DNA of 64,000 nucleotides from Halorubrum laminariae (GCF_024494655.1 NZ_JANHDL010000001.1:62001-126000), one strand, 5' to 3'; positions 16,605 to 23,108 are shown, numbered from the stretch's first letter. Translations and numbers: made by a program. Notes: a model not told the origin generated them from the sequence alone.

Positions 16605-16726
16605 CAGCCCTTCGGGGACCGACCGCCGGTTCCGACGGGGTTATGCGTCCAAAAATGAGGGACATTTTATAACTGAGATGCGGACGCGACGGTGACATAT
16701 CGATCTATGACAAAAAACGCCGTGCT

Positions 16727-16734
16727 CCGGTGGG
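16727..16734 (+). repeat. Target-site duplication, left copy (8 bp)
   Basis: CCGGTGGG immediately left of the insertion sequence is repeated exactly at 17426-17433. Eight base pairs is the duplication length expected for IS6-family insertion. Confidence 0.85.
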
Positions 16735-17425
16735 GGTCGCGTTAAGTTAGAGAATGAGGCGCTCGACTTCAGAGTGTCTATGGCCGAAATCGAACGCCTC
16801 AGCGAACGTATCGCGTGGATCGACTTGTCGTTTGTGGAGCGAGATCGAACGCCGCGATGGGCGATTGAAGTAGGGATTCGCTGTCACTTGGTCGGTATGT
16901 CACTACGTGAGGTAAGTAAATTTCTCGAAAGCTTTGGGATCGATCGGAGTCATGTCGCTGTCCATAACTGGGTTCATAAAGCCGATCTACAGCCGATCTC
17001 GACCGTCTCTGAGGATCAACTTGCGGTTGACGAAAAGATGATCCGCCTCCACGGCCAGAAGTTCTGGCTGTACGGCGCGGTTGATCCGTACACAAACGAA
17101 ATCCTTCACGTGAGCCTCTATCCGACCGCAAATAAACAGACGACGCGATGGTTTCTCACCGAGCTTCACCAGCGTTATCAGCTCGATGGTGTCGAATTTC
17201 TCGTCGATGACGCCGATTATCTCGGCCCAGTTCTTGCTGAAGATGGCTATCGATTTCGGGTGATTCGCCATGGAAATCGGAATGCCATCGAACGTGTCTT
17301 TTGGGAAATAGAACGACGAACATCATCGTTTGCGAATAGTTTCAGCAATGTCGCGCTAGAGACAGCTCAAAACTGGCTCGAAGCCGTCGCCGTCTACCAC
17401 AATTCACGCCAAACTTAACGCGACC
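16735..17425 (+). mobile_element. IS6-family insertion sequence (691 bp)
   Basis: The element is bounded by perfect 14-bp terminal inverted repeats: GGTCGCGTTAAGTT (16735-16748) at the left and its complement AACTTAACGCGACC (17412-17425) at the right. A perfect 8-bp duplication CCGGTGGG flanks it. It encodes one transposase on the + strand whose TAA stop lies inside the right repeat. It is lower in GC than the surrounding DNA. Intact ends, an intact gene and an unmutated duplication point to recent insertion. The insertion point is intergenic, between psmB and the 57-codon gene. Confidence 0.92.
16780..17418 (+). CDS. IS6-family transposase (DDE type)
   Basis: This 212-residue transposase has an N-terminal helix-turn-helix region (MSLREVSKFLESFGIDRSHVAVHNWVHK). 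The DDE catalytic core has the first Asp in LAVDEKMIRLHG, the second in FLVDDADYLGP, and the Glu in NAIERVFWEIERR. It catalyses replicative transposition with cointegrate formation in the IS6 family. The ATG at 16780 is preferred, but a GTG two codons earlier (16774) is possible. Codon use is less GC-biased than the neighbouring genes, as expected for a mobile gene. It looks intact. Confidence 0.93.
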   Translation: MAEIERLSERIAWIDLSFVERDRTPRWAIEVGIRCHLVGMSLREVSKFLESFGIDRSHVAVHNWVHKADLQPISTVSEDQLAVDEKMIRLHGQKFWLYGAVDPYTNEILHVSLYPTANKQTTRWFLTELHQRYQLDGVEFLVDDADYLGPVLAEDGYRFRVIRHGNRNAIERVFWEIERRTSSFANSFSNVALETAQNWLEAVAVYHNSRQT

Positions 17426-17433
17426 CCGGTGGG
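17426..17433 (+). repeat. Target-site duplication, right copy (8 bp)
   Basis: CCGGTGGG immediately right of the insertion sequence exactly matches 16727-16734. Removing the element and one copy restores a continuous sequence whose minus-strand T-run (16711-16717 region) would lie just beyond the 57-codon gene. Confidence 0.85.
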
Positions 17434-17463
17434 GTCAGCGCGATGGGGACTGGATCGGCGGGC

Positions 17464-17637
17464 TCACTCGTCGGCGTTTTCGTACGCGGTTGCGGTGGTC
17501 TCGACGAGCCGGCCAACTGGCACGTTGATGCCGAGTCGCGTGCGAGTGAAGACAGCCACTGGGAACAGCGAGATACCGATAGCGACAGTCGCCTGGTGCA
17601 GCCCGAAGAGGGCCGACGAACGGATGCGGTCGAACAT
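17464..17637 (-). CDS. Small membrane protein of unknown function (57 aa)
   Basis: A 57-residue frame runs from ATG at 17635-17637 to TGA at 17464-17466. It reads MFDRIRSSALFGLHQATVA followed by IGISLFPVAVF and an N- and C-polar tail ending ETTATAYENADE. The centre (about 11-30) is one hydrophobic segment, so a single-pass or membrane-associated protein is likely. A strong TATA box (TATTTATATA on the minus strand, 17666-17675) lies about 30 bp upstream. Codon choice is haloarchaeal. I cannot assign a function. The IS6 element has landed just downstream of its stop codon. Confidence 0.7.
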   Translation of the reverse strand: MFDRIRSSALFGLHQATVAIGISLFPVAVFTRTRLGINVPVGRLVETTATAYENADE

Positions 17638-17665
17638 TGGTCTTCACCCGACCGGAGCAGCGGGG

Positions 17666-17675
17666 TATATAAATA
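17666..17675 (-). promoter_or_regulatory. TATA box of the 57-codon gene
   Basis: The + strand reads TATATAAATA here. Read on the minus strand it is a near-consensus archaeal TATA box 28-38 bp before the ATG at 17637. It is one of the strongest promoter matches in the window. Confidence 0.7.
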
Positions 17676-17723
17676 CTTTCCGTGCCGCGTGTCGCGCCCA
17701 CCTCGGTGTGGTCATGCGATTTT

Positions 17724-17743
17724 GGATCGTTACGGAACGATCC
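17724..17743. other. Perfect 8-bp hairpin in divergent promoter region
   Basis: GGATCGTT, loop ACGG, then AACGATCC. It is flanked by ATTTT on the left and TGAAAAATAT on the right, so on either strand the stem is bordered by an A/T run. It could be a terminator or an operator palindrome. Confidence 0.4.
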
Positions 17744-17947
17744 TGAAAAATATCGATCGGTCGCCAGCGATCCGCATATCACAGGTGGTGTGAACCCCGC
17801 TCGTTTCCATAAGTTATGTGAATTACGTCCGACTCGTGCGCCTCGCTTCGGCGGTGTGTCGAACCGGAACGGACACGACGGGAGATCCGACGGGCACGGC
17901 GAGCGCAGCCCAGACAAGATCGGATCGGACGAGAGCGGACCGAACGG

Positions 17948-17956
17948 GATATATTC
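17948..17956 (+). promoter_or_regulatory. TATA box of the UDG-family gene
   Basis: GATATATTC lies 23-31 bp upstream of the GTG at 17979. The spacing supports leaderless translation from GTG and decides the start site against upstream in-frame codons. Confidence 0.6.
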
Positions 17957-17978
17957 AAGCGCGCACCTATCGGTTTGC

Positions 17979-18638
17979 GTGCAGAACGTTACGGACCGGA
18001 TCCGCAACCCGTTCGGGATGCGCCCCGACTGTGAGTCGTACGTCTCCGGCTACGGCGACGCCAACGCTGACTTCCACGTCGTCGGCGATCATCCCGGCGT
18101 CCACGGCGGCGTCGAGGCCGGCGTCCCGTTCACCGGCGAACCGTGGTCGCCAGCGTTTCTCGCGGCGCTGACCGACGCCGGCCTGATCGCGGGGTTCGAC
18201 GCAGACGAGACTCCCGAGGCCGCCGAACCGACGCCGATTCGGACCGAGCGCACGTTCTTCTCGTACCTCCACATGTGTGTGACGACGGGGACGCCGAGCG
18301 CGGATGACTACGCCGACATGGAGCGGTTCTTCGACGCGGAGCTCCGGGCGATCGCGGCCCACGTACTGCTCCCGGTCGGCGAGCGCGCGACCGATCACGT
18401 CCTTCGACAGTACACCGCCCGAGCGTGGAAAACCGACAGCGACATGACGGCGCTTCACGGCGAAGAGATACTCGGGTCCGGCTGGCTCGTCGTCCCGATC
18501 AAGACCCCCGCCGAGTGGGTCGACGGCGACGCGGAGCGTCTCGTCGCCTCCCTCGAAGAACTCCGATCGACCGACTTCCGACGAGAGAGCGACCTCGGCC
18601 GCTTCATCGCCGGCAGCGATCCCTATCTCGTCAGGTGA
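17979..18638 (+). CDS. Uracil-DNA glycosylase superfamily protein
   Basis: This is a 219-residue protein from GTG 17979, chosen because a TATA box sits about 25 bp upstream. The N-terminal block NPFGMRPDCESYVSGYGDANADFHVVGDHPGVHGG has the layout of UDG motif 1 (a GxxPG turn after a core strand), and FFSYLHMCV with a later C-terminal HGEEILGSGWLVVPIKTP matches the substrate-binding half. The general-base residue of classical family 4 enzymes is not clearly present, so activity and substrate are uncertain. No iron-sulfur Cys quartet is evident. Neighbours give no functional clue; the candidate sRNA follows downstream. Confidence 0.72.
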   Translation: MQNVTDRIRNPFGMRPDCESYVSGYGDANADFHVVGDHPGVHGGVEAGVPFTGEPWSPAFLAALTDAGLIAGFDADETPEAAEPTPIRTERTFFSYLHMCVTTGTPSADDYADMERFFDAELRAIAAHVLLPVGERATDHVLRQYTARAWKTDSDMTALHGEEILGSGWLVVPIKTPAEWVDGDAERLVASLEELRSTDFRRESDLGRFIAGSDPYLVR

Positions 18639-18801
18639 GTTGCCACGTCCCCCACGCTGGTCTCCCCCGCGCCTGATGCACGTGAAGTTCCGATGGTTCT
18701 GTGAGCCGTAGATCGGATCGTTCGACAATATCCAGTCGAAGGACAGGTCGATCGTCAGCATTTCTGCCCGCAGGGTAGCTATATTTGTCACTACTACCCG
18801 T

Positions 18802-18810
18802 ATTTTATAA
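18802..18810 (+). promoter_or_regulatory. TATA box of candidate sRNA
   Basis: ATTTTATAA stands out in an intergenic region with no coding sequence downstream on this strand. Transcription should start about 25 nt later, at 18830-18833, just where a 22-bp palindrome begins. Confidence 0.5.
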
Positions 18811-18829
18811 CGACCACTGCCATCTCACA

Positions 18830-18916
18830 CTAGACGCCCGATCGATCGGGCGTCAGCCGTAGGACTGGTACTCCATACGGTGGCTTGGTCAGCACCGGCC
18901 CTCACGGGCCGTTTTT
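18830..18916 (+). ncRNA. Candidate small non-coding RNA, three hairpins
   Basis: A TATA box is placed to start transcription at about 18830. The downstream 87 nt hold three hairpins. Hairpin I (18833-18854) has a 9-bp stem GACGCCCGA/TCGGGCGTC with loop TCGA. Hairpin II (18857-18880) pairs CCGTA with TACGG plus GGA with TCC. Hairpin III (18896-18911) pairs CGGCCC with GGGCCG and is followed by TTTTT. No start codon with a plausible frame is present. The layout is that of an independent sRNA, but there is no expression or conservation evidence. The transcript converges on the 3' end of the asparagine-synthase-like gene, so antisense action on its tail is possible. Confidence 0.45.
18896..18916 (+). 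terminator. Stem-loop followed by T5
   Basis: A 6-bp GC stem, CGGCCC/GGGCCG with loop TCAC, is directly followed by TTTTT on the + strand. On the minus strand the stem is not followed by a T run, so it acts on + strand transcripts. Confidence 0.55.
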
Positions 18917-18928
18917 GCGCCGAAAGTG

Positions 18929-20092
18929 TCACTCGTCGACCAGCAGATCGTCGAGGTACTGTCCAACGTGATCGTCCATCCGTCGCTTGAAGCCCGCTTG
19001 CCGCGCGAGCCGGTCGAGCTCGCGCGAGACGTACGTCCCGTACTGGACCGCCTTTTTGTCCGCGACGCGAACCGATTCCGGGACGCGACCCGCCGCGGCT
19101 CGGCGGAGCGCGATCTTCCGCTCGTCGTCGGCCGCGAGGTGGTCGCCCGGAAGCGCCAGCGCGGCCGCCACGATCCGGTCGTCGAGCAGCGGCGCGACCG
19201 GCTCGGCCCCGGCCGCCCGGACCGCGAGCACGTCCCGTTCGAGCTGCGCCGGGAGCGTTCGCACGGTCTCGGTCCGCGCTCCTCTGACGGTGTCCGCGTC
19301 GACTCGGCCGTCGCGTGCGGGCGCTTCCACCTTGCTGTAGCCGCCGAACAGCTCGTCCGCGCCCTGTCCGACCGCGAGCCGATCGAACCCGTCCGCGGCG
19401 GCCGCCTCGGCGACGAGGTACAGCGGGACCGCGATGGCGACATCCATCGGATTCCGCCGTCCCGTCGCGCCGGCGACCGCGCGGACGGCCCGAAGCAACT
19501 CCTCGTGCGTGATCTCGACGACGCGGAGATCGACCGCTCGGTCCGTCGCCGCGGCCGCCTCGCGCGCGGCCGCGACATCATGGCATCCCTCGAAGCCGGC
19601 GACGTACCGCGGGACGTCCGGCACCGCGGCGGCGACGACGCCGGAGTCGACGCCGCCGGAGAACGCCACGGCGAGGTCGCCGCCAGTAGTGAGTTCATTG
19701 AGGGAGGCGTCGAGCGCGGCGTCAACGGCCGCCTGTCCGTGATCGGGTTCGGCGGGTCCGTCGTCGGGGAGCGTCCAGACGCGTTCGACGCCCGCGCGAG
19801 ACACGACGCTGCCGGCGGGGACGGACACCGGATCGGCGAGATCACCGCGGTCGAAGCTCCAGTTGTCCGGTGCGGTCGGGTCGACGGCGTCGAGGGCCAG
19901 CGGTTCGCGTTCGACGAACAGCGGCTCTCGCCCGAGCACGTCGCGGACGAGAACCGGGCCGGACCGACCGGGCGGGTCGGCGATGCGCCCCGCGAAGCCG
20001 CGCCCGCTGGGAAGCGGGTCGCGGGTTCGGAGCGCCTCTCGAACGCGGTCGACAGGCGCGCCGCGGAGCACGCGGGAGGAGGGTCGCGTCAT
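18929..20092 (-). CDS. Asparagine synthase-like protein with reduced glutaminase domain
   Basis: This 387-residue protein starts at ATG 20090-20092. The C-terminal two-thirds is an ATP-pyrophosphatase domain of the asparagine synthase type: P-loop AFSGGVDSG (residues 143-151), LAVGQGADELFGGYSK, and PLLDDRIVAAALALPGDHLAADDERKIALR. The N-terminal about 110 residues keep only a trace of the class II glutamine amidotransferase (VRDVLGREPLFVER) and lack the catalytic N-terminal Cys, so it probably uses free ammonia or an unusual donor, or acts on another substrate. It lies 5 bp behind a PHP-domain gene in the same operon. It should not be called asparagine synthetase without evidence. Confidence 0.85.
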   Translation of the reverse strand: MTRPSSRVLRGAPVDRVREALRTRDPLPSGRGFAGRIADPPGRSGPVLVRDVLGREPLFVEREPLALDAVDPTAPDNWSFDRGDLADPVSVPAGSVVSRAGVERVWTLPDDGPAEPDHGQAAVDAALDASLNELTTGGDLAVAFSGGVDSGVVAAAVPDVPRYVAGFEGCHDVAAAREAAAATDRAVDLRVVEITHEELLRAVRAVAGATGRRNPMDVAIAVPLYLVAEAAAADGFDRLAVGQGADELFGGYSKVEAPARDGRVDADTVRGARTETVRTLPAQLERDVLAVRAAGAEPVAPLLDDRIVAAALALPGDHLAADDERKIALRRAAAGRVPESVRVADKKAVQYGTYVSRELDRLARQAGFKRRMDDHVGQYLDDLLVDE

Positions 20093-20097
20093 GGCTG

Positions 20098-20781
20098 TCA
20101 GCGCAGCGTTCGGAGCGCGCGGAGGGCTCGCCGCTTCGCACCGCCGCCGAACTGGCGGAGCGAGACGCGCCACGGCGTTCGTTTCCCGACGACGCTCGTC
20201 CGGCCGTCGGCGATGGCGTCGAGGATCGCCTCGGCCGACCGCTCGCCCGCCGCGACTTCGGTCACCGCCTGACCGACCATCTCGGAGATGTGCGCGTCGC
20301 TGCCGGCGGTCATCGACAGCCCGTTGCGGATCGCGAATTTCTCGGCCTGTCGGTTCGAGCGTCCCGTGAACAGCCGGGAGTTGTACACTTCGATGGCGTC
20401 GGCGCTCGCCAGTTGCTCGTCGGTGATGTGGGCGGCGACGCCGTGGCGGGACTGCTGGAAGGGATGCGGGACGACCGCGATCCCGCCCTGGTCGCGGATC
20501 CGGTCGAGCGTCTCGTCGAAGGGGAGGCCGCTCTCGACGCGCTCGTCGATGCCGAACGCGAGGACGTGGCCCGCGGCGCAGGTCACCTCCATGCCGACGA
20601 TACCGACGAGCCCGTAGTCGGAGGCCTTCTCGGCCGCCTCGATGCTGGCGTCGATCTCGTCGTGGTCCGTGACGGCGAGCGCGTCGAGGCCGACCCCCGC
20701 CGCCTGTTCGAGCAGAAGCTCGACCGGGTCGCGCCCGTCGTACGAGAGCGCCGAGTGCGCGTGCAGCTCGACCGATAACAC
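20098..20781 (-). CDS. PHP-domain metal-dependent phosphoesterase
   Basis: This 227-residue PHP protein has the metal-binding motifs in order: ELHAHSALSYDGRDPVELLLEQA, ALAVTDHDEIDASIEA, VGMEVTCAAGHVLAFGI, VVPHPFQ, and SDAHISEMVGQAV near the C-terminus. The domain is a TIM-like barrel using three metals for phosphoester hydrolysis. Small stand-alone PHP proteins of this kind act on nucleotides or oligoribonucleotides, but the substrate cannot be read here. It is the first gene of a two-gene operon with the asparagine-synthase-like gene (5-bp gap). The C-terminal extension (RQFGGGAKRRALRALRTLR) is basic, unusual for this acidic proteome. Confidence 0.88.
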   Translation of the reverse strand: MLSVELHAHSALSYDGRDPVELLLEQAAGVGLDALAVTDHDEIDASIEAAEKASDYGLVGIVGMEVTCAAGHVLAFGIDERVESGLPFDETLDRIRDQGGIAVVPHPFQQSRHGVAAHITDEQLASADAIEVYNSRLFTGRSNRQAEKFAIRNGLSMTAGSDAHISEMVGQAVTEVAAGERSAEAILDAIADGRTSVVGKRTPWRVSLRQFGGGAKRRALRALRTLR

Positions 20782-20842
20782 GCGCTCGACTTCGAGTGTC
20801 TACTTAAAAAACGCCTCGGTCCGCGGCGGTTCCATTACCTGT

Positions 20843-20869
20843 GCAGGTGACTGTCACGCTGTCACCTGC
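20843..20869. promoter_or_regulatory. Inverted repeat, possible operator upstream of the PHP gene
   Basis: GCAGGTGAC (20843-20851) and GTCACCTGC (20861-20869) are exact complements separated by 9 bp (TGTCACGCT). They lie about 60-90 bp upstream of the PHP gene start on the minus strand. The perfect 9-bp arms and promoter position suggest a dimeric repressor site or a hairpin. Confidence 0.4.
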
Positions 20870-20890
20870 GACGAGCTATGTGAAAGAATA

Positions 20891-21010
20891 CGAGCGGTGG
20901 CGCGCCGCCGAGCGGCCGCTCTCGGCGGCCGCGAGGTGCCCGCGAGGGAGGTCGACGACGGCCGCGTGCGGTGCGGTCCCGCGGCCGCCGCCGACCGAGG
21001 CTGGGGAGGC
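20891..21010 (+). repeat. Dispersed structured element, copy A
   Basis: This core is shared with copy B at 26317-26443 in the same orientation. It starts CGAGCGGT and contains helix I (20912-20919 with 20925-20932, arms GCGGCCGC), a 17-nt linker GAGGTGCCCGCGAGGGA, helix II (20950-20966 with 20980-20996, two mismatches), and a tail GAGGCTGGGGAGGC. Weaker similarity continues to about 21117. Changes between copies are compensatory in helix I, and the unpaired linkers are nearly invariant, which points to selection on RNA structure rather than protein. No coding role is seen. Confidence 0.65.
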
Positions 21011-21103
21011 GTGAGGTGCGGCTGCCGTGCGGCTGCCGTGCGGGGCGGGACTCGAAGGGGCAGCCGCGAGGCGGTGTTCGTGACCAGATCGATGACGACC
21101 ACG

Positions 21104-21157
21104 TATCTGCAGTCACCGAAGTATCCGCAGTCACCGAAGTATCTGCAGTCACCGAAA
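21104..21157. repeat. 18-bp tandem repeat, three units
   Basis: The units are TATCTGCAGTCACCGAAG, TATCCGCAGTCACCGAAG and TATCTGCAGTCACCGAAA, followed by a partial TATCCGCGG. They lie at the 3' end of copy A in the intergenic region between the PHP gene and the convergent TRAM-like gene. An unusual intergenic minisatellite with no coding use evident. Confidence 0.85.
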
Positions 21158-21228
21158 TATCCGCGGTGGACAAGGCGCAAACGACCGGACCGACGACACC
21201 GGAAAAAAAAACGAACCTTCCAGACCAG

Positions 21229-21495
21229 TCAGAACGCGCTCTCGCCGACCGTCTTGCGATAGGTTCCCGTCCCGCGGCGCTTGCTCGCGTCCCACGTCTC
21301 GACCTCGACGAGCACGCGAGTGTCCACGGCGTCAGCCGGAGCGTCCGGGATCTGCAGCGTCGAATCGCCGATACGAGCGATCCTCGTCTCACCCTCGCGG
21401 CCGGTGACCATCACCTCGATCGTCTCGCCCGGCTCGTAGTCCGGCGTCGAACTCCGGAACGACCAGCCGGCGAGGAACTTGTCGAAGACGCTCAT
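21229..21495 (-). CDS. Small TRAM-like (beta-barrel) haloarchaeal protein
   Basis: This 88-residue protein has a central block VMVTGREGETRIARIGDSTLQIPDAPADAVDTRVLVEVETWD with the strand pattern of a TRAM/OB-type RNA-binding barrel (EGxARIGDFxIxVPGA-like). TRAM proteins bind structured RNA. In haloarchaea, small stand-alone versions exist and I regard this as a relative, without certainty about the family name. The ATG overlaps the nhaC stop (ATGA), so it is translationally coupled to the antiporter gene upstream. A function in nhaC expression or a general RNA-chaperone role is speculation. Confidence 0.65.
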   Translation of the reverse strand: MSVFDKFLAGWSFRSSTPDYEPGETIEVMVTGREGETRIARIGDSTLQIPDAPADAVDTRVLVEVETWDASKRRGTGTYRKTVGESAF

Positions 21496-23108
21496 GCGCG
21501 CGACACCTCCTCAGAGGTGCGGTCGGGAATGTACTCCCGCCCGAAGCCGGTCACCGCAGCGATCAGGAAGACGATCACGAGGAACCAGCCGTGGAAGACG
21601 TACGGGACGGCCTGAATCGGATTGACGACCATCTCCGGGCCGTACTCCGCGCCGAGGCCGTTCGGGCCGACCATCACCTGATACCCGACGAGGACGCCGC
21701 CGGCCCACGGGAAGATGTAGCCGAGCGCCGACGTGTTGGCGTCGAGAATGTTCGCCCGCCGGTAGCCGTTGATGTTGAACTTCTCGCCGATCCGCGCGAT
21801 GTACGGCGCGATTGCGATCTCGGCGGCGGTGTTGATCGTGATCATGCCGTTGATCGCCGCGGTGCCGAGCACCATCGACACTTCGGCGCGGCGGACGGTG
21901 GTGGCGACGGAGTTCAACAGGAACTCCAAGATCGCCTCGAAGCCGCCCCCGCGGATCATGATCCGCGCCATCCCGACGATCAGGAGGGTGAGTACGATGA
22001 GCGGGAAGAAGCCGATCGCGCCGGCGTAGAGGCTCCCGCCCACGCCCGCAGTCTCGCCGACAGCGACGAACGGGAGCGAGGTGAACGCCCCCTGGTCGGT
22101 CACCGTGAACACGAGGATGTCAGACACCGAGGAGAGCCCGAAGACGAGGTTGAACGCGATCGCGACGATCAGTCCCCACGAGATCGCCTCGACGATGTGG
22201 CGGCCGGCGACCGCGGTCGCGATCACCACGCCCATCGAGATCAAATGAAGCAGTCCGGGCGCAGTCGCGGACTCGCGGAGCGCGGCCGCGCCTTCGAGGC
22301 TCGCGCCAGAGAGCACGGATCCCATCACGAGGTACGCGACGAACGCGGGCACCGCGGCGAGGATCGCGTACTTGAACCGCGAGGCGACGACGCCGCCGAT
22401 GTCGGCGTCCTGCGTCACCGCGCTCACGATCGTGGTGTCGCTCACGGGCGCAAGGTTGTCACCGAAGACCGCCCCGGACAGGATTGCGGCGAATAGCAGC
22501 ACGGGGTTCGCGCCGATGAGGACGCCGGCGGGGAAAAACAGCGTCACGAACGCGACGGTCGCGCCGTATCCGGTGCCGATCCCCGTCGCGAGCAGGCCAC
22601 AGAGGACGAACGCGGCCGCCGGGAACGTCGCCGCGCCGACGTTTAGCGCGTCGGCGGCGTAGATGAGCCCCTCGACGAACCCGCCGACCTGTAGCGTCTC
22701 GGCGAACATGCCAGCCCACAGCCAAGCGACGATCGCCGTCGCCGCGACGCGCTGCGTCATCCCTTCGAAGATTGTGTTCGCGTACGCCTTCCAGTCGCCG
22801 CGCACGAAGAACATCCCGAGGATCGTACCGAGCAGCGCGCCGATCACGAGGCCGTTGGTGTCGCCGATGCCGAGGACCCCGCTCTGGAAGATCGCCCAGA
22901 GGATGAAGACGACGAGCGGGATCGTGCTGGCCCACTTCCCGCCGTAAAAGGATATCCGCGGTCCGACCGCGTCGTTCGCGTCGTCCGCGAAGCCGCCGTC
23001 CGTGACCGCGGTCGGTTCCTCACCGGTGCTAGTCTCGACTCCGCCACCGCTTCCCGGTGGCGCGTCGTCGGTTCGATCCGTCGAATCGTCGTCGGGTGGG
23101 TTGATCAT
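21492..23108 (-). CDS. nhaC: Na+/H+ antiporter, NhaC family
   Basis: This is a 538-residue membrane protein. An acidic, disordered N-terminal tail of about 55 residues (DDDSTDRTDDAPPGSGGGVE) precedes about 11-12 membrane helices. Family features include a long amphipathic NhaC core with GDNLAPVSDTTIVSAVTQDADIGGVV (ion-binding Asp-rich region), GTGYGATVAFVTLFFPAGVLIGANP, and the C-terminal NGMITINTAAEIAIAPYIARIGEKF and AFPWAGG-like IFPWAGGVLVGYQVMVGP. It should exchange cytosolic Na+ for H+, useful for a salt-in halophile. The gene heads an operon with the TRAM-like gene. Confidence 0.9.
   Translation of the reverse strand: MINPPDDDSTDRTDDAPPGSGGGVETSTGEEPTAVTDGGFADDANDAVGPRISFYGGKWASTIPLVVFILWAIFQSGVLGIGDTNGLVIGALLGTILGMFFVRGDWKAYANTIFEGMTQRVAATAIVAWLWAGMFAETLQVGGFVEGLIYAADALNVGAATFPAAAFVLCGLLATGIGTGYGATVAFVTLFFPAGVLIGANPVLLFAAILSGAVFGDNLAPVSDTTIVSAVTQDADIGGVVASRFKYAILAAVPAFVAYLVMGSVLSGASLEGAAALRESATAPGLLHLISMGVVIATAVAGRHIVEAISWGLIVAIAFNLVFGLSSVSDILVFTVTDQGAFTSLPFVAVGETAGVGGSLYAGAIGFFPLIVLTLLIVGMARIMIRGGGFEAILEFLLNSVATTVRRAEVSMVLGTAAINGMITINTAAEIAIAPYIARIGEKFNINGYRRANILDANTSALGYIFPWAGGVLVGYQVMVGPNGLGAEYGPEMVVNPIQAVPYVFHGWFLVIVFLIAAVTGFGREYIPDRTSEEVSRA

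Larger units (their letters stand above)
17638..17978. other. 341-bp divergent intergenic region
   Basis: This gap lies between the 57-codon gene (minus) and the UDG-family gene (plus). It holds the TATA box for each gene, an AT-richer stretch at 17715-17760, and a perfect 8-bp-stem hairpin at 17724-17743. I see no further convincing gene in it. The long open frame that starts at 17682 is not supported because its first 99 codons precede a TATA box. Confidence 0.6.
20782..21228. other. 447-bp gene-free region with repeat copy A and a minisatellite
   Basis: No credible gene is present. The region holds an inverted repeat near the PHP promoter (GCAGGTGAC...GTCACCTGC, 20843-20869), copy A of the dispersed structured element (20891-21010), an 11-bp duplication (GCTGCCGTGCG, 21021-21042), an 18-bp tandem repeat (21104-21157) and an A-run (AAAAAAAA, 21204-21211) next to the TRAM-like gene's stop. 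The open frames across it are Arg-rich shadows of GC-rich DNA. Confidence 0.65.

Noticed and set aside
16681..17700. Possible larger mobile island around the insertion sequence
   Set aside because: No integrase, resolvase, tRNA target or second repeat pair is present. The 691-bp element with 8-bp duplications explains the anomaly fully.
17682..17978. N-terminal extension of the UDG-family protein
   Set aside because: A TATA box at 17948 sits inside it and 25 bp before GTG 17979. The extension has no similarity to the family's start.
20854..21180. Small minus-strand frame with GYFGDCRYFGDC repeats
   Set aside because: It is a translation of the 18-bp tandem repeat and copy A; GC-biased, no start context, no other support.
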